A DNA stretch of 64,000 nt from Spirochaetia bacterium 38H-sp (GTDB lineage: Bacteria; Spirochaetota; Spirochaetia; Winmispirales; Winmispiraceae), in assembly GCA_039023545.1 (NCBI GenBank), contig JBCHKQ010000002.1, positions 310,001-374,000 on the forward strand, given 5' to 3'. The position numbers were made by a program, and so were the translations under genes. The stretch's first letter is position 1. Every line of letters starts with the position of its first letter. The notes under the pieces are model-generated. The model saw only the letters and a program-made list of their open reading frames with translations, was not told the origin of the DNA and did no database searches. Below, piece after piece: positions 35,923 to 44,960 of the stretch.

Positions 35923-36691
35923 TTTTGGCGAGATCGAAAATCTTTTTAAATACAACAATCCTAGATGGTTAAAGTACACTCTAAGAAAACTAGGCCAGGG
36001 GATTTCCCGTTACAACATGATAGAAGACGGAGACAGAATAGTTCTTGGAATATCAGGAGGCAAGGATTCTCTTGCACTGGCTCTTCTTTTGTCTCTGAGA
36101 AGGAAATGGCTCCCCATAGACTATGAACTTAGAGCTGTACAGATAGAATGGCAGGAATTTCCCATGACAGATGAGCAAGTCTCTCTCATAAAAAGTTTTT
36201 TTAATATCATAGATGTTCCTTATGTTAGACTAACGGAGACAATGTTCCCCGGCTCTTATAAAGACGATTTTAACTGTTATAGATGTGCAAGGAACAGAAA
36301 ACGAATACTCTTTGATTATATGGCAAAAGAAGGGTTCTCCAAGCTAGCGCTGGGACATCACCTTGATGATATTGTTACTACAACAATTATCAATATGACC
36401 ATGCGAGGAAAGCTCTTTACCATGATGCCTATCCAGGAGTTTTTTAAAGGCAAACTGCATATTATACGACCAATGTGCGAGATAAGAGAATCCGCCATAA
36501 TAACAATAAAAGAGCGCCTTAATCTCCCTGTTGTAAAAGCCGCATGCCCGTATAAAGATACAAACCTCAGACTGTCCATACAACCTGTTATGGAGAACCT
36601 CTTTTCTCTTGATCCTCATGCCCGGGAGAAAATATACAGGTCACTTATAGAAATAAAACCAGATTATCTGCCTTACAGCTTGAAAACCTAG
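35909..36691 (+). CDS. ttcA: TtcA-like tRNA thiolation enzyme (PP-loop ATPase)
   Basis: 260 residues. It adenylates and thiolates a tRNA base, 2-thiocytidine 32 in TtcA. The PP-loop is ISGGKDS (48-54). Cys123 and Cys126 (CYRC) plus Cys213 (AACPY) match the three Fe-S ligands of TtcA. GHHLDDIVTT is the second nucleotide motif. The start is a GTG with GAGGAG ahead of it, inside the preceding gene. TtcA is the best match, but some archaeal-type TtuA/Ncs6 proteins share part of the pattern. Confidence 0.83.
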   Translation: MNSSNFGEIENLFKYNNPRWLKYTLRKLGQGISRYNMIEDGDRIVLGISGGKDSLALALLLSLRRKWLPIDYELRAVQIEWQEFPMTDEQVSLIKSFFNIIDVPYVRLTETMFPGSYKDDFNCYRCARNRKRILFDYMAKEGFSKLALGHHLDDIVTTTIINMTMRGKLFTMMPIQEFFKGKLHIIRPMCEIRESAIITIKERLNLPVVKAACPYKDTNLRLSIQPVMENLFSLDPHAREKIYRSLIEIKPDYLPYSLKT

Positions 36692-36726
36692 CAGGCTGGC
36701 ATTACACTCTACATATAGAGGTTTTT

Positions 36727-37425
36727 ATGAAGATACACAACTTGATGGAAGAAGTTGTAACAGATGCGGTACATAAGGTTGTACAAGAAGAAAAAGCAAG
36801 AGGAAAAACCGTATCCGAGGATTATATAACAGATATCGTATGCTATGTATTAAACAGAATCCCACCCAAATACGTATCTACAGGTAAGGGAATCGCATAT
36901 AGCACCACAGAATACTTCTCCGATGCACAGCTTATGGTAGATATTGTTGCTCTTGCTACAGAAGGCTTCAAACGCATAACAGGCACTGAGCGTTCTTACT
37001 ATCAGCATAACAGGAAATTTTTTCCCGATTCTGACAATGTATTCTTTATACCACTTATCAAAGGAAGATTGCTTTTTGGCAAGACCTTTGAACCTGCATA
37101 TGACGTCGACATTATCCTTCTGCATGGAGACATGCCCGCTCACATGATAGATGACAGATGGCAAAATCCCTATAGAATCACCAGTTCACTCCCCGGCACA
37201 TTTGTCTTTATGCCCGCTCCTTTTCCGGCAAAGGAAAAAGGACAGAAAAAGGCTTTTAAATTTTGTGTAAGCATTGATAAAGAGGGGTTTAATCCCATAA
37301 GACATTATTTTGACGTTGCCTCAGTCTCTGTTCCTAGAGAAACAGAACCGGATATAGAGCATAGTATTATTCTGTCAGACTTATACCTGTCAGAACCACA
37401 TGATGAAGACTCCACATTCTTCTAG
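36727..37425 (+). CDS. ComFB-family protein
   Basis: 232 residues. The N-terminal 90 residues match late competence protein ComFB: NLMEEVVTDAVHKVVQEE then YITDIVCYVLNRIPPKYVSTGKG, the four-helix family core, extended by a beta-rich C-terminal part of about 130 residues that is not recognised. ComFB homologues in some bacteria bind cyclic dinucleotides, which would fit the PilZ genes nearby. That link is inference. It stands 35 bp after ttcA and ends at a nested hairpin element. Confidence 0.75.
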   Translation: MKIHNLMEEVVTDAVHKVVQEEKARGKTVSEDYITDIVCYVLNRIPPKYVSTGKGIAYSTTEYFSDAQLMVDIVALATEGFKRITGTERSYYQHNRKFFPDSDNVFFIPLIKGRLLFGKTFEPAYDVDIILLHGDMPAHMIDDRWQNPYRITSSLPGTFVFMPAPFPAKEKGQKKAFKFCVSIDKEGFNPIRHYFDVASVSVPRETEPDIEHSIILSDLYLSEPHDEDSTFF

Positions 37426-37440
37426 GTCTTTTTTTTAAAT

Positions 37441-37559
37441 AGCCGCAGGCAGGAGAACATGCGCCTTTTCTTATACCGAACGCACAGTCCGCATACGCGG
37501 TCAGTGCTGCCTCCCGGCGGAAGCAAAGCAAGAGAGGCGCATGGGCGACGTTCGGTATA
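37441..37559 (-). repeat. Dispersed hairpin element, copy 8 (reverse, outer)
   Basis: AGCCGCAGGCAG (37441-37452), stem CATGCGCC (37458-37465) with GGCGCATG (37536-37543), end GA + CGTTCGGTATA (37549-37559). A second copy occupies its loop. Confidence 0.75.
37474..37520 (+). repeat. Dispersed hairpin element, copy 9 (forward, nested in copy 8)
   Basis: TACCGAACG (37474-37482), stem CACAGTCCGC (37483-37492), loop atac, GCGGTCAGTG (37497-37506; 8 of 10 paired), right end CTGCCTCCCGGCGG (37507-37520). Confidence 0.72.
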
Positions 37560-37564
37560 GAATT

Positions 37565-37855
37565 TTATTTATAGTATTCTGTGTGGAACCAATAATCGTA
37601 TATTCTGCCCTGTCCTTCTGATTCTATAAACTCAAGAACTTTGTTGAGCTGTTTTCTTCCATGCTCCGCAGAGTTGGAAACCACAGCAGCACCAAATTCT
37701 GCAAAGCTATGACTGTCGTTGAGGTCTACTTCTGCAAAGCTTATTTTATATCTCTGTTGTACTTTTCTCTTGAGAGAGCTTATTATGCTTCTTTTTTCTT
37801 TTATTGATCCTATGGCAGGAAGCTCTATGATAATCCTGAGTATGTTTACTACCAT
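37565..37855 (-). CDS. DUF503-family protein (YlxP-like)
   Basis: 96 residues. VVNILRIIIELPAIGSIKEKRSIISSLKRKVQQRYKISFAEVDLNDSH is the DUF503 signature (small ferredoxin-like fold, often near ribosome-associated genes as YlxP). Function not established. It starts 2 bp after the stop of the voltage-sensor gene, so it is the last gene of a three-gene operon. Confidence 0.85.
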   Translation of the reverse strand: MVVNILRIIIELPAIGSIKEKRSIISSLKRKVQQRYKISFAEVDLNDSHSFAEFGAAVVSNSAEHGRKQLNKVLEFIESEGQGRIYDYWFHTEYYK

Positions 37856-37857
37856 TT

Positions 37858-38967
37858 TTACAGCAAATCTTCTATGTCCGATAGAGACAAATCCATTTCT
37901 GTCTCCGTGTTTTCTTCTATTTTCCTTGGCAATATTTCTTCGTTATATGCTTGTGCCAATTTAAAAACTTCATGCTCAGCATAGCGGGGATAGATTTTTA
38001 CTGCAAGCTTGTATCCAGAGTCTGTGATGCCTTTTTGCATCACATATATGGGGTCTGTTACAGTGATAGCAAAATGTGGGGCATATATGAAAAGAAGGAA
38101 GAATACCGTAAGGATTACAGAGCTCATCATTATCAGGCTCGTGCTTGAGGACTGTACGTTTATCTGCCTCATGTCAAAGTATATATGCATATCTTTATCT
38201 GCTATATAAGCATAGTCTCCAGGACCTATAGCTTTTTTTATGATATCAAGCGGATATTTTGTATATAGAGGTTTGTCGTTTTCTTTTATCATGAGTATTT
38301 CTTCCCTGGAAGCTGCAAATTCTATAAGTGTTTTCTCAGGAAGGCTTTGTTTATTTTCCAGTATCAGACTACCCGCAGATATTGCCCTCTGTGTATATTC
38401 TTCCTCAGGTCCGTCAATACCCACTAATACGGGAAGCATGGAGAAAACAAGCATGACAAACAAAAGGGAGCTTACAACAAGGGTCGTTATTCTCGATATG
38501 TGATGCTGAGCCATTACTGACTGGATGTTCTTAAGCTGCTTTACCAACTTGAGTGTTCTAAGAAGTCTGAGAATCCTTGCAATTCTTATTATTTTTATGA
38601 CCTTTAATATCTTGAGCTTTCCGGCAATACTGCTCATAACACTTGTACCGTAGAGTAAAGAAAGCATTGCAGGGCCTGAATTGAGAGTAAGAAGAGGAAC
38701 AGAGGCAAGGAAATCTATCCAACCTTTTTCTGCCGTAAGATATTGCATGCCTTTTCCCCGAGCTATTGCAGAGAACATACGGGTAAAAAACTCTACAGTA
38801 AAAAACAGGTCAAAAACAAAGCCAGATATAAGTAGTATTTTTCTAATATTCCAGTCCCACATGGATATGTTTGCCACATCCTCCAATATGGTCTGAACTA
38901 TTACAAGAAATATCGCTATTGTTACCAAGTTCTCCAGAATATTTGTTGTTTCTTGTTTTTGCTTCAT
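37858..38967 (-). CDS. Voltage-sensor domain protein with periplasmic segment and HAMP-like tail, no pore motif
   Basis: About 370 residues, inner membrane. Four spans resemble an ion-channel voltage sensor: S1 (NLVTIAIFLVIVQTILEDV), S2 (ISGFVFDLFFTVEFFTRMF, with the acidic and aromatic residues), S3 (GWIDFLASVPLL, with the aspartate) and S4 (KILKVIKIIRIARILRLLRT, a basic residue about every third position). A fifth span follows, but no TVGYG selectivity filter. Instead there is a 100-residue periplasmic segment, a sixth span and a HAMP-like cytoplasmic stretch. It could be a voltage- or stress-sensing signalling protein. Start taken as ATG 38967, 2 bp after the upstream stop, with GGTGG ahead; GTGs at 38973 and 38976 are alternatives. 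Confidence 0.78.
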   Translation of the reverse strand: MKQKQETTNILENLVTIAIFLVIVQTILEDVANISMWDWNIRKILLISGFVFDLFFTVEFFTRMFSAIARGKGMQYLTAEKGWIDFLASVPLLTLNSGPAMLSLLYGTSVMSSIAGKLKILKVIKIIRIARILRLLRTLKLVKQLKNIQSVMAQHHISRITTLVVSSLLFVMLVFSMLPVLVGIDGPEEEYTQRAISAGSLILENKQSLPEKTLIEFAASREEILMIKENDKPLYTKYPLDIIKKAIGPGDYAYIADKDMHIYFDMRQINVQSSSTSLIMMSSVILTVFFLLFIYAPHFAITVTDPIYVMQKGITDSGYKLAVKIYPRYAEHEVFKLAQAYNEEILPRKIEENTETEMDLSLSDIEDLL

Positions 38968-38969
38968 AC

Positions 38970-39908
38970 TCACCACCCGTATTCTGCTGATATTTTGTAT
39001 AACTCATCCAGCATTTTGATGTCAAATCCGTATCGTCTGTAATTTTTTCTTATTGCATAAAACCAGCTCTTATCCGGTGTTTCTGCACCTTTGTCCACTT
39101 TTATATTGGGCTTGTATGTTCTACAGCGCTGAGAAAGCATGGAGGCAAGCCTTGCAGTTGCTTCTATCTTGTTGTTTTCTTCAAAGGACACATAGGAGTT
39201 AAGCACGCTTCTTATTACAGGCTCTGGTAGGGCCGGCAATTCTTTTCTTAGTACTGGGAATACCTTCTCAGTAAAAGAACTGCGCACAAGACCTCCCATT
39301 CCGCCGGAATGAGCTCCAAACTCTGGAGTTATAAGATATATGGCAGGTCGCAAAAGTATAACAAGATTGAGCATATTTTTTATTTCTTCTTTACCCATCT
39401 TGAGTTTTTCTACCTTAGTCAACTCAAAGTGTATATAGCTTTTTTCATCAAATATTGCATCTACATATCTTGAGGACACTCCGTAATGTACAGCCGAATG
39501 AGAACCTATAAAGATTTCCCTGGGTTCATTGCGCTCAAGAAGTTTCTTAAGAAGAGCAAGCACCTGTTCTTTTACAGAGGGAGAAGCCTGATAATTTCCA
39601 TTTCCAAGCAGCGGAATAAAGTTAAGAGATATTCTGGAAAGTTGTTCTTCCAACAGAGGATACATAAGTCCATCCGTAATTTCTCTCAATGCCGTAAGAA
39701 GCTCAGAAAGAACCTGACTCCATGTTTTTCCTGGGAATTGTACACGGGTCAGTGTAGGCGCAAGGACTTTTGAATTTTGCGATAAAAACTGAATTATCTG
39801 TTCTTCCCTCTGAAGCGGAATTATTGCAGAGAGTGCGGGATTAGTAAAAAGATGTTTTACAAACTTTTTTGCCTGCTCCTGAGGGGCAACTTGTGTTTGA
39901 GTGTCCAT
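38970..39908 (-). CDS. Protein of unknown function paired with the voltage-sensor protein
   Basis: 312 residues, not recognised. No signal peptide and no membrane span. Mostly helical, with a central segment EPREIFIGSHSAVHYGVSSRYVDAIF and a glycine-rich stretch GAHSGGMGGLV. The C-terminus is basic (CRTYKPNIKVDKG, IRKNYRRYGFD). It begins with an AGGAGGG site and ends 2 bp from the next start codon, so it is tightly coupled to the voltage-sensor gene and may be its cytoplasmic partner. Divergent from the large outer-membrane gene. Confidence 0.75.
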   Translation of the reverse strand: MDTQTQVAPQEQAKKFVKHLFTNPALSAIIPLQREEQIIQFLSQNSKVLAPTLTRVQFPGKTWSQVLSELLTALREITDGLMYPLLEEQLSRISLNFIPLLGNGNYQASPSVKEQVLALLKKLLERNEPREIFIGSHSAVHYGVSSRYVDAIFDEKSYIHFELTKVEKLKMGKEEIKNMLNLVILLRPAIYLITPEFGAHSGGMGGLVRSSFTEKVFPVLRKELPALPEPVIRSVLNSYVSFEENNKIEATARLASMLSQRCRTYKPNIKVDKGAETPDKSWFYAIRKNYRRYGFDIKMLDELYKISAEYGW

Positions 39909-39972
39909 TTTTTTCTTGCCCTCCTGTGTTCCTCATTTACATAATGAGCATTTTTAAAGAATAATACAAGAG

Positions 39973-42900
39973 GTGAGAAATTTTATAAAAAAAATTGTTG
40001 TGATATTATCTTTGTTACTTTCTGCTCTATCATTGATAGCTCAAAACACGCCCCCAACTCTTCCGGAGGAAGCACCAGAAACCCTCTTCTCTACAAATAT
40101 AGACGATAATGATGTCAAACTCTTTGCTTCCGGCTCATGGAATATTAGGACGGGCTTTGCTATAGGTTATCTCATAGATGAGGATGGCAACTGGATATAC
40201 GGCTATATGCCGGATAATACTGACAATGGATTTTTTTATCAGCAGGAAGCAGCTCTGTTTCTCTCTCTTCTTTTTATGGACAGACTGTTTCTGGACATTG
40301 TCCTTACGGACAATATGGAAGACAACCGCTACATTACAGGATATATCGGAAAAGAAGATGAGACAATAAGAAATATAAGTATTGGTAACGATAGAATTGC
40401 CTTTAAAAACTCTTACAGGTATATGGACATCTCTGCTCAAAGTCCATCGGATATAGGAATCTATGGTCTTTTTGCAACGAATAATAGCGAACATGAAATA
40501 ATACTGCGACTGGATTCCACCTCGGATGGACATGTGAGATATATAGGCACATCTCTTGCAGAAGAAAAGTATCTTAATCTCTATCAATATATAAGAGGTA
40601 GATTTTTTATACTCCCGGATACCAATATTGATTTTCTTACCGTATATATAGAGGATGAGGATGGCACAATAACAGCCCCAGATGGAAGTAAATTTAGAAA
40701 AGCTACTGAGGCAGAGCTATCATACTCTCTGTCGGAAGGCACTCTGCAACTTAATACAGCCGCATCAACACGTATTGCTGTGTTCTACCAGTCTGGGGGT
40801 AAGGATGTGGGAGACAGCAGCCTGGGACGAGGGGCCCTCTGTGGTACATCAGGAGGCTTTCCCGACCCTACAGCTGGGAGTATTGACTTTGACTGGTCTC
40901 TTTCTTCTTATATGGGCTATAATGCAACCGACTGGCAAATAAAACTGGAGGGAAAAAACTGTCTTCTGGTTTATATACCCAGCGGGTGGACACCCTTTGA
41001 AGACTTATCCCACTATACTAACAATGGAGCTCAGGAAGTAAGGATAGTAGAAAACGGCTCTACAACAACCTCTTCCATAGAAGATGACTATATAATAAAA
41101 AACGAAGAATACATAGTAAGCATATACGCCAAAGACATCCCAGACACATCACCTGCTTCCCGCTATCCGTTATCAAAGCTATACCCAAAAATATACGGGC
41201 CTTATGCGATAAATAATTCTAATTATCCTTCTCATAAGCTGCTTCTTTTATCTCTGTCTTCTAACAACACAATCACTGCTCCTCGGGATGCAGTACCAGA
41301 GAGCATACGTGTATATGTAAACGGCAGAGAAGAAAGAAACGTACAAATAGACCCGTCCACTCTGCAGATAGACTTCCCCTACCCAATAAACAGCTATGAC
41401 AAGGTGGACATATACTACAGGACAAAAAAAAGCAGCAATTATAATGACTTCCTGGCTGCAAGTGGTAATATGTGGACCATAGGAGACAATGCTTATATCA
41501 AGTTTGCCTCCATGCTTAGATATCCTATAAGCGACATACAATATGCAAGCACAGCCCAAGAAGCCAAGGCAGATATAATAAGCTCTGTAGAAGGAGCATA
41601 TCAGGGGAAGATACTGGATACAAGAGCGGATATGGGGCTGATCTACAGCATAACCAATACCACAGGATATATAAGGCTCTTTTCTTCTGACAATACAAGT
41701 ACAAGCCTTTCTTATTCTACAAGCATATATCCTGCAGCGCCTCCTGAGGATACCAGCGATTCCATGGACCAAGACTGGCAGCTTACAGGCATAGGTATAA
41801 GCGGGCTTGATGCATACAACAGAGGCATACTCTACTACAAAGACTTCTACCAGTACACAAGCTATGGCAGAGGAAGCCTCCAAGAATACACATGGTCACC
41901 TCCAACAACTCAGATTGCAGATTACGCAGACGGCCAAAAGCCAGGCCCATATATAGCCTCTGCCAGCACAGAAGGGAAATCCGATGCTATTATGGTAATG
42001 GATTTTCTCATGCAAAGCTCAGAAGAATGGATAGGAGCCCAGCTTGCAATGCCAGACAATACAGGAGAGATAAACTCCATATCACTTGACTATAAGGTGG
42101 CAGAACTTGTAACAAGCGGAGGAGAACAGCTAAACATCTATCTACAAGTAGGATTCCCTAGCGAGGATATAGATGATGACCGCATAATCGATGAAGAAAC
42201 AAGCTCTTATTCTGCAGGATTTGATTTTTACGATGTTGCACACGATGTACGCATGGTCATAGGAACAGATGCAGCAAACCTTCCTGATATGGTAAAACAG
42301 AGCGAAGACATAGATGGTAACGGCATACTAGATAAGGAGAATCAATCTACAACTACAACATTTCTTTTGGCTCAAAACATAAGTTCTGTAAGTGGATGGA
42401 ACAGTATAGATATAAAAATACCAGAAGCATTCCGTGCACGGATAAGCAGTGCAAGGGCAATAAGAATAATAATAACAAGAAACACAACAGGTATCACAAC
42501 AAGCGGCAAAATACTATTTACCCCTCCGGTTATCAACAGCTCCAGCTTTTATACAACGACAGAAGACAGCGATGCACAAATAAACAGCATAAGCATAAGT
42601 GATACAAGCCTTACATCGAGCTCAGACCTTGTAAAAAACACATTTTCCTACGGAAATACGACACAAAAAGTAACAGAAATATCATGGAAGAATCTTGATA
42701 CACATGGATTTACTGCAAAAACAGGCATCACGGAAATAGACAGCCGTTACTATAAAAAAATCTCTTTCTATGCAAAAAGCGACAGCAGTATTACAATAGA
42801 TGTAACGATTGGAGCAAACAGTACAGAAAGCATAAAAGCAAGCGGAATTTCCCTTTCTGCAGACAGCACATGGCACCTTATAGACCTGGATATAAAAAAC

Positions 42901-44691
42901 AGAACAGTATACGTTGACAATAGCATAGAAAGCAGTGCAAGTATAAGCTATACCCCCCTTGCAACATCTCTCAACCTGCTTACGATAGAAACATCAATAC
43001 CGTCTTCAACATCTGGTACGCTTTATCTGGACGAATTGTACGCATCTGAGCCGGAAAACAGCCTAAGCCTTATAAGCTCATTGGATATAAGGCTCAACAC
43101 AGAAGAAGATTTGCTGACATATGGCACGACAAGCATAATAGGACAGACAAGCATAACGCAAAATATAAGCACATATTATGAGATATTGCCGGATACAATT
43201 ACAAGCCTGGACAGCTCCACAATACTATCAAGCAGTATCTGGATAGTACTCACAGAGATATACCTCGATATAAGCACATATGATAATTACATAAGCAGAC
43301 TGGGTGCAGGACATAATATAAAAATCCCTATAGGTATAGCAAGCATATCGGAAAACTTCTATCACATAATAAAAAGCACTCAAAACACATCCCACGACAT
43401 ATCAATAGCCATAAACACAGAAAAGACAAAAATATCGCTCTCACACAATATGCACAACAAAGACACCACCCAGAAAAAAATATATACACTTGATACAAAT
43501 ACGGATAACAGACCGGTAACACTTGATACAAAAACAAAGCTTACACAGACAAGAGACCCTATAGACACAATAAACACAAATTATCCGGAAGCCTATGCAA
43601 CAAGCTGGCAGCAAATAATCCCATACACAGACAAAGATGATATACAAAGGAGTACAGAACTAGAAATAATCCCCGGATTTTTGACAAACAATACAAAAAC
43701 TGCACTGGAAGCAAAAATAAAACACACAAGCCTACCACAATTGTCAGAACAAAATACTCAGGAGGAGCTCAAACTATCAAGTACCATAGAAGTAGAACGC
43801 ATAACACTAAGCCCCTACTACCTGCGCCATACAGAAACAAAGAAAAGTAACCAGACAACAAGCTATATAGAAGACTGGGAACAGGCACTCATAAGCATGC
43901 AGGAAATCCCGCTCATATTAAGCACTATCCCCTTCTACGAGCTATGGCAAGACAAAGAAGACATATACGCCGGCATTCCCTCCCCTTATACAAAAACAAG
44001 CCACAAGGCAGAAACCGGCATCCAAATAGAACGTCCGCCATTCCCTGGCATAGCAGATCTTTTTGTACCGCAAAGTGCAGGAATAAGCCTGGGAACAACA
44101 TACACAAAAACAGGTGACAGCCTTGCCACAAACCGCAGCCAAGGCCTCAAGCTGGCATTCCTTGCCACAAATCTTTTTGGCAGCACAGCAGCCAAACCCC
44201 TTACTGAGGCCTATACAATGGACGAGTTTAGCCGCAGTCTGGATATAAAAAGAACCACACAAGTAGAAAGCTTGCAAACAACATGGCAAATAGACTGGAC
44301 AGAAACTATAAGCCTTTTTACACGCATACCACGTGGACTCAACCTAACCAACACACTCAGTCTTACACTCGCAGAAAAAACCAGCTGGAGTAACACAAGC
44401 CAACTAGCACTCACATGGACGAGCCCCGCCCCTTCATGGGCAAACAATCCGCCCATAGAAGCCTGGCAGCACACCCCACCGGAGCTAGAACACACAGAAA
44501 ACCTGAGCCTCATAACAGAAAGCAACACCACAGGCGACATGGACTACACAATATCGGTCACCCACACAACCGGACTCGTATACGGCACATCTGGCAGATT
44601 TAACCTATATTTTAACAACACAATCCAAAAAAAAGATAAAATTATGCTAATTGGCTGGATATTGGGTGCAAATCTAACTCTACAATTTTGA
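39973..44691 (+). CDS. Very large exported protein, probable outer-membrane beta-barrel (SprA-like?)
   Basis: 1572 residues. N-terminal signal peptide (FIKKIVVILSLLLSALSLIAQ). The rest is rich in Ser, Thr, Tyr and Asn, alternates short amphipathic strands, and ends NLTLQF with the aromatic C-terminal residue usual in outer-membrane barrels. Two calcium-loop-like DxDxD motifs (DIDDDRIIDEE and DIDGNGILDKE, encoded around 42165-42350) recall SprA of the type 9 translocon, but the length is shorter and the match by eye is weak. The GTG start at 39973 overlaps a GAGGTGA site, so the true start is unsure. The last 2 kb of the coding strand are A/C-rich. Function unknown. Confidence 0.75.
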   Translation: MRNFIKKIVVILSLLLSALSLIAQNTPPTLPEEAPETLFSTNIDDNDVKLFASGSWNIRTGFAIGYLIDEDGNWIYGYMPDNTDNGFFYQQEAALFLSLLFMDRLFLDIVLTDNMEDNRYITGYIGKEDETIRNISIGNDRIAFKNSYRYMDISAQSPSDIGIYGLFATNNSEHEIILRLDSTSDGHVRYIGTSLAEEKYLNLYQYIRGRFFILPDTNIDFLTVYIEDEDGTITAPDGSKFRKATEAELSYSLSEGTLQLNTAASTRIAVFYQSGGKDVGDSSLGRGALCGTSGGFPDPTAGSIDFDWSLSSYMGYNATDWQIKLEGKNCLLVYIPSGWTPFEDLSHYTNNGAQEVRIVENGSTTTSSIEDDYIIKNEEYIVSIYAKDIPDTSPASRYPLSKLYPKIYGPYAINNSNYPSHKLLLLSLSSNNTITAPRDAVPESIRVYVNGREERNVQIDPSTLQIDFPYPINSYDKVDIYYRTKKSSNYNDFLAASGNMWTIGDNAYIKFASMLRYPISDIQYASTAQEAKADIISSVEGAYQGKILDTRADMGLIYSITNTTGYIRLFSSDNTSTSLSYSTSIYPAAPPEDTSDSMDQDWQLTGIGISGLDAYNRGILYYKDFYQYTSYGRGSLQEYTWSPPTTQIADYADGQKPGPYIASASTEGKSDAIMVMDFLMQSSEEWIGAQLAMPDNTGEINSISLDYKVAELVTSGGEQLNIYLQVGFPSEDIDDDRIIDEETSSYSAGFDFYDVAHDVRMVIGTDAANLPDMVKQSEDIDGNGILDKENQSTTTTFLLAQNISSVSGWNSIDIKIPEAFRARISSARAIRIIITRNTTGITTSGKILFTPPVINSSSFYTTTEDSDAQINSISISDTSLTSSSDLVKNTFSYGNTTQKVTEISWKNLDTHGFTAKTGITEIDSRYYKKISFYAKSDSSITIDVTIGANSTESIKASGISLSADSTWHLIDLDIKNRTVYVDNSIESSASISYTPLATSLNLLTIETSIPSSTSGTLYLDELYASEPENSLSLISSLDIRLNTEEDLLTYGTTSIIGQTSITQNISTYYEILPDTITSLDSSTILSSSIWIVLTEIYLDISTYDNYISRLGAGHNIKIPIGIASISENFYHIIKSTQNTSHDISIAINTEKTKISLSHNMHNKDTTQKKIYTLDTNTDNRPVTLDTKTKLTQTRDPIDTINTNYPEAYATSWQQIIPYTDKDDIQRSTELEIIPGFLTNNTKTALEAKIKHTSLPQLSEQNTQEELKLSSTIEVERITLSPYYLRHTETKKSNQTTSYIEDWEQALISMQEIPLILSTIPFYELWQDKEDIYAGIPSPYTKTSHKAETGIQIERPPFPGIADLFVPQSAGISLGTTYTKTGDSLATNRSQGLKLAFLATNLFGSTAAKPLTEAYTMDEFSRSLDIKRTTQVESLQTTWQIDWTETISLFTRIPRGLNLTNTLSLTLAEKTSWSNTSQLALTWTSPAPSWANNPPIEAWQHTPPELEHTENLSLITESNTTGDMDYTISVTHTTGLVYGTSGRFNLYFNNTIQKKDKIMLIGWILGANLTLQF

Positions 44692-44702
44692 AAAACACAT
44701 TA

Positions 44703-44774
44703 TACCGAACGTCGTAAGCGCGCCATAATAAAGTAAAAAAACAAGCAAGGGCGTGCTTACTCCTGCCTTCGGCG
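44703..44774 (+). repeat. Dispersed hairpin element, copy 10 (forward)
   Basis: ACCGAACGTC (44704-44713), stem GTAAGCGCGCC (44714-44724) with GGCGTGCTTAC (44750-44760), TC, right end CTGCCTTCGGCG (44763-44774). Starts 12 bp after the large gene's stop. Confidence 0.8.
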
Positions 44775-44810
44775 AATATAAAGCAAAAACAATAGCATCC
44801 AGAAGCCCAC

Positions 44811-44858
44811 TGCCGGAGGCAGCGCAGGACGCGCCAGCGTCCTTGCGCGTTCGGTTAT
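44811..44858 (-). repeat. Dispersed hairpin element, copy 11 (reverse)
   Basis: TGCCGGAGGCAG (44811-44822), stem CGCAGGACGC (44823-44832) with GCGTCCTTGCG (44837-44847, one bulge), CGTTCGGT (44848-44855). Separated by 36 bp from copy 10, in opposite orientation. Confidence 0.77.
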
Positions 44859-44960
44859 AAGATTCTTTAAAAAAAAACAAAAAGGGAATACAAGAAAAAC
44901 TATTATTTTTGTACTATAGTTATATAATGGCTATAGTCACCATAAGGTGAGGGAGGATTT

